This document shows positions 62,550 through 64,000 of a stretch of DNA of 64,000 bases, one piece after another. The notes below the pieces were generated by a model. It searched no databases. It saw only the letters and a program-made list of their open reading frames with translations, and was not told the DNA's origin. Each line of letters starts with the position of its first letter. Within the stretch, counting starts at the first letter, position 1. Source of the DNA: Polaribacter porphyrae (GTDB lineage Bacteria; Bacteroidota; Bacteroidia; Flavobacteriales; Flavobacteriaceae); the NCBI RefSeq assembly GCF_002954685.1, contig NZ_MSCN01000001.1, forward strand, positions 3,346,961 to 3,410,960. The letters run 5' to 3'. A program made the position numbers and the translations under genes.

Positions 62550-62557
62550 TACCTTTG
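62550..62557 (+). promoter_or_regulatory. -7 box of the atpD promoter
   Basis: TACCTTTG, exact TAnnTTTG, 48 bases before the atpD ATG and just after the terminator. Confidence 0.65.
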
Positions 62558-62598
62558 CACCCTGAAAAGAAAACATTTCAAAATAATAATTTAATTAA

Positions 62599-64000
<1,402 letters not shown>

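Overview
The window is a contiguous piece of a low-GC chromosome from the Bacteroidota, almost certainly a marine member of the Flavobacteriaceae (Polaribacter/Tenacibaculum-like; the genus is inference). The support is: very AT-rich coding sequence; several proteins ending in type IX secretion (T9SS) C-terminal sorting domains; Bacteroidota-type promoters with perfect TAnnTTTG -7 boxes in front of many genes; few Shine-Dalgarno sequences; atpD apart from the other ATP synthase genes; and family-restricted proteins (DUF4292, HU-CCDC81/SPOR, Y_Y_Y sensor kinases). No rRNA, tRNA, CRISPR array, transposase or prophage was recognised.

Region 1 (1-18,400) is a surface polysaccharide locus. After the tail of an unidentified gene come a Wzz-like chain-length protein, rfbB-rfbA-rfbC for a dTDP-6-deoxy-4-keto sugar, a Wzx-like flippase, two methyltransferases, a GT2 and two GT4 glycosyltransferases, a hexapeptide acyltransferase, two Wzy/WaaL-type membrane proteins, a polyprenyl-phosphate glycosylphosphotransferase and a last GT2. 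One gene inside the locus is inverted: a 966-residue fusion of a GtrB-like GT2 domain, a polytopic membrane glycosyltransferase-like domain and a C-terminal 'GWAF' domain. It has its own promoter back-to-back with that of the last three genes. A hairpin terminator closes the locus.

Region 2 (18,400-37,200) is mostly housekeeping and envelope: purD, a PhoB/PhoR-type pair, a T9SS-secreted protein, a DEDD exonuclease, an ABC-F ATPase, a nucleotidyltransferase-TPR-lipoprotein-EnvC operon, a carotenoid-desaturase-like oxidoreductase, a secreted GH16 enzyme with long near-identical internal repeats, a short MscS-like channel, an acyl-CoA thioesterase and a SPOR protein. The uup/nucleotidyltransferase divergent gap is unusual: it holds three CCCCATAAATGGGG hairpins and a minus-strand terminator that no annotated gene needs.

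Region 3 (37,200-47,900) has a periplasmic-sensing histidine kinase with a separate NarL-type response regulator and a T9SS-exported seven-bladed propeller. Two almost identical 18-bp dyads flank the regulator gene. Then follow dprA, a lipoprotein, a kinase-fold-like unknown, a RelA/SpoT-domain protein with a small basic ORF behind it (possible toxin-antitoxin arrangement), and an EamA transporter.

Region 4 (47,900-64,000) has mfd, which carries an in-frame cluster of palindromic repeats, an outer-membrane protein, and a metal-homeostasis locus (TonB receptor and thioredoxin diverging from a DtxR/MntR regulator and a ZIP transporter, with a strong operator between). An AddA-like helicase-nuclease, kbl, an OmpA protein with calcium-binding repeats and the 5' part of atpD complete the window. 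The best candidates for something undescribed are the RelA/SpoT cassette, the uup leader region, the GtrB/GT-C fusion, the dyad-linked two-component circuit and the repeat-invaded mfd.
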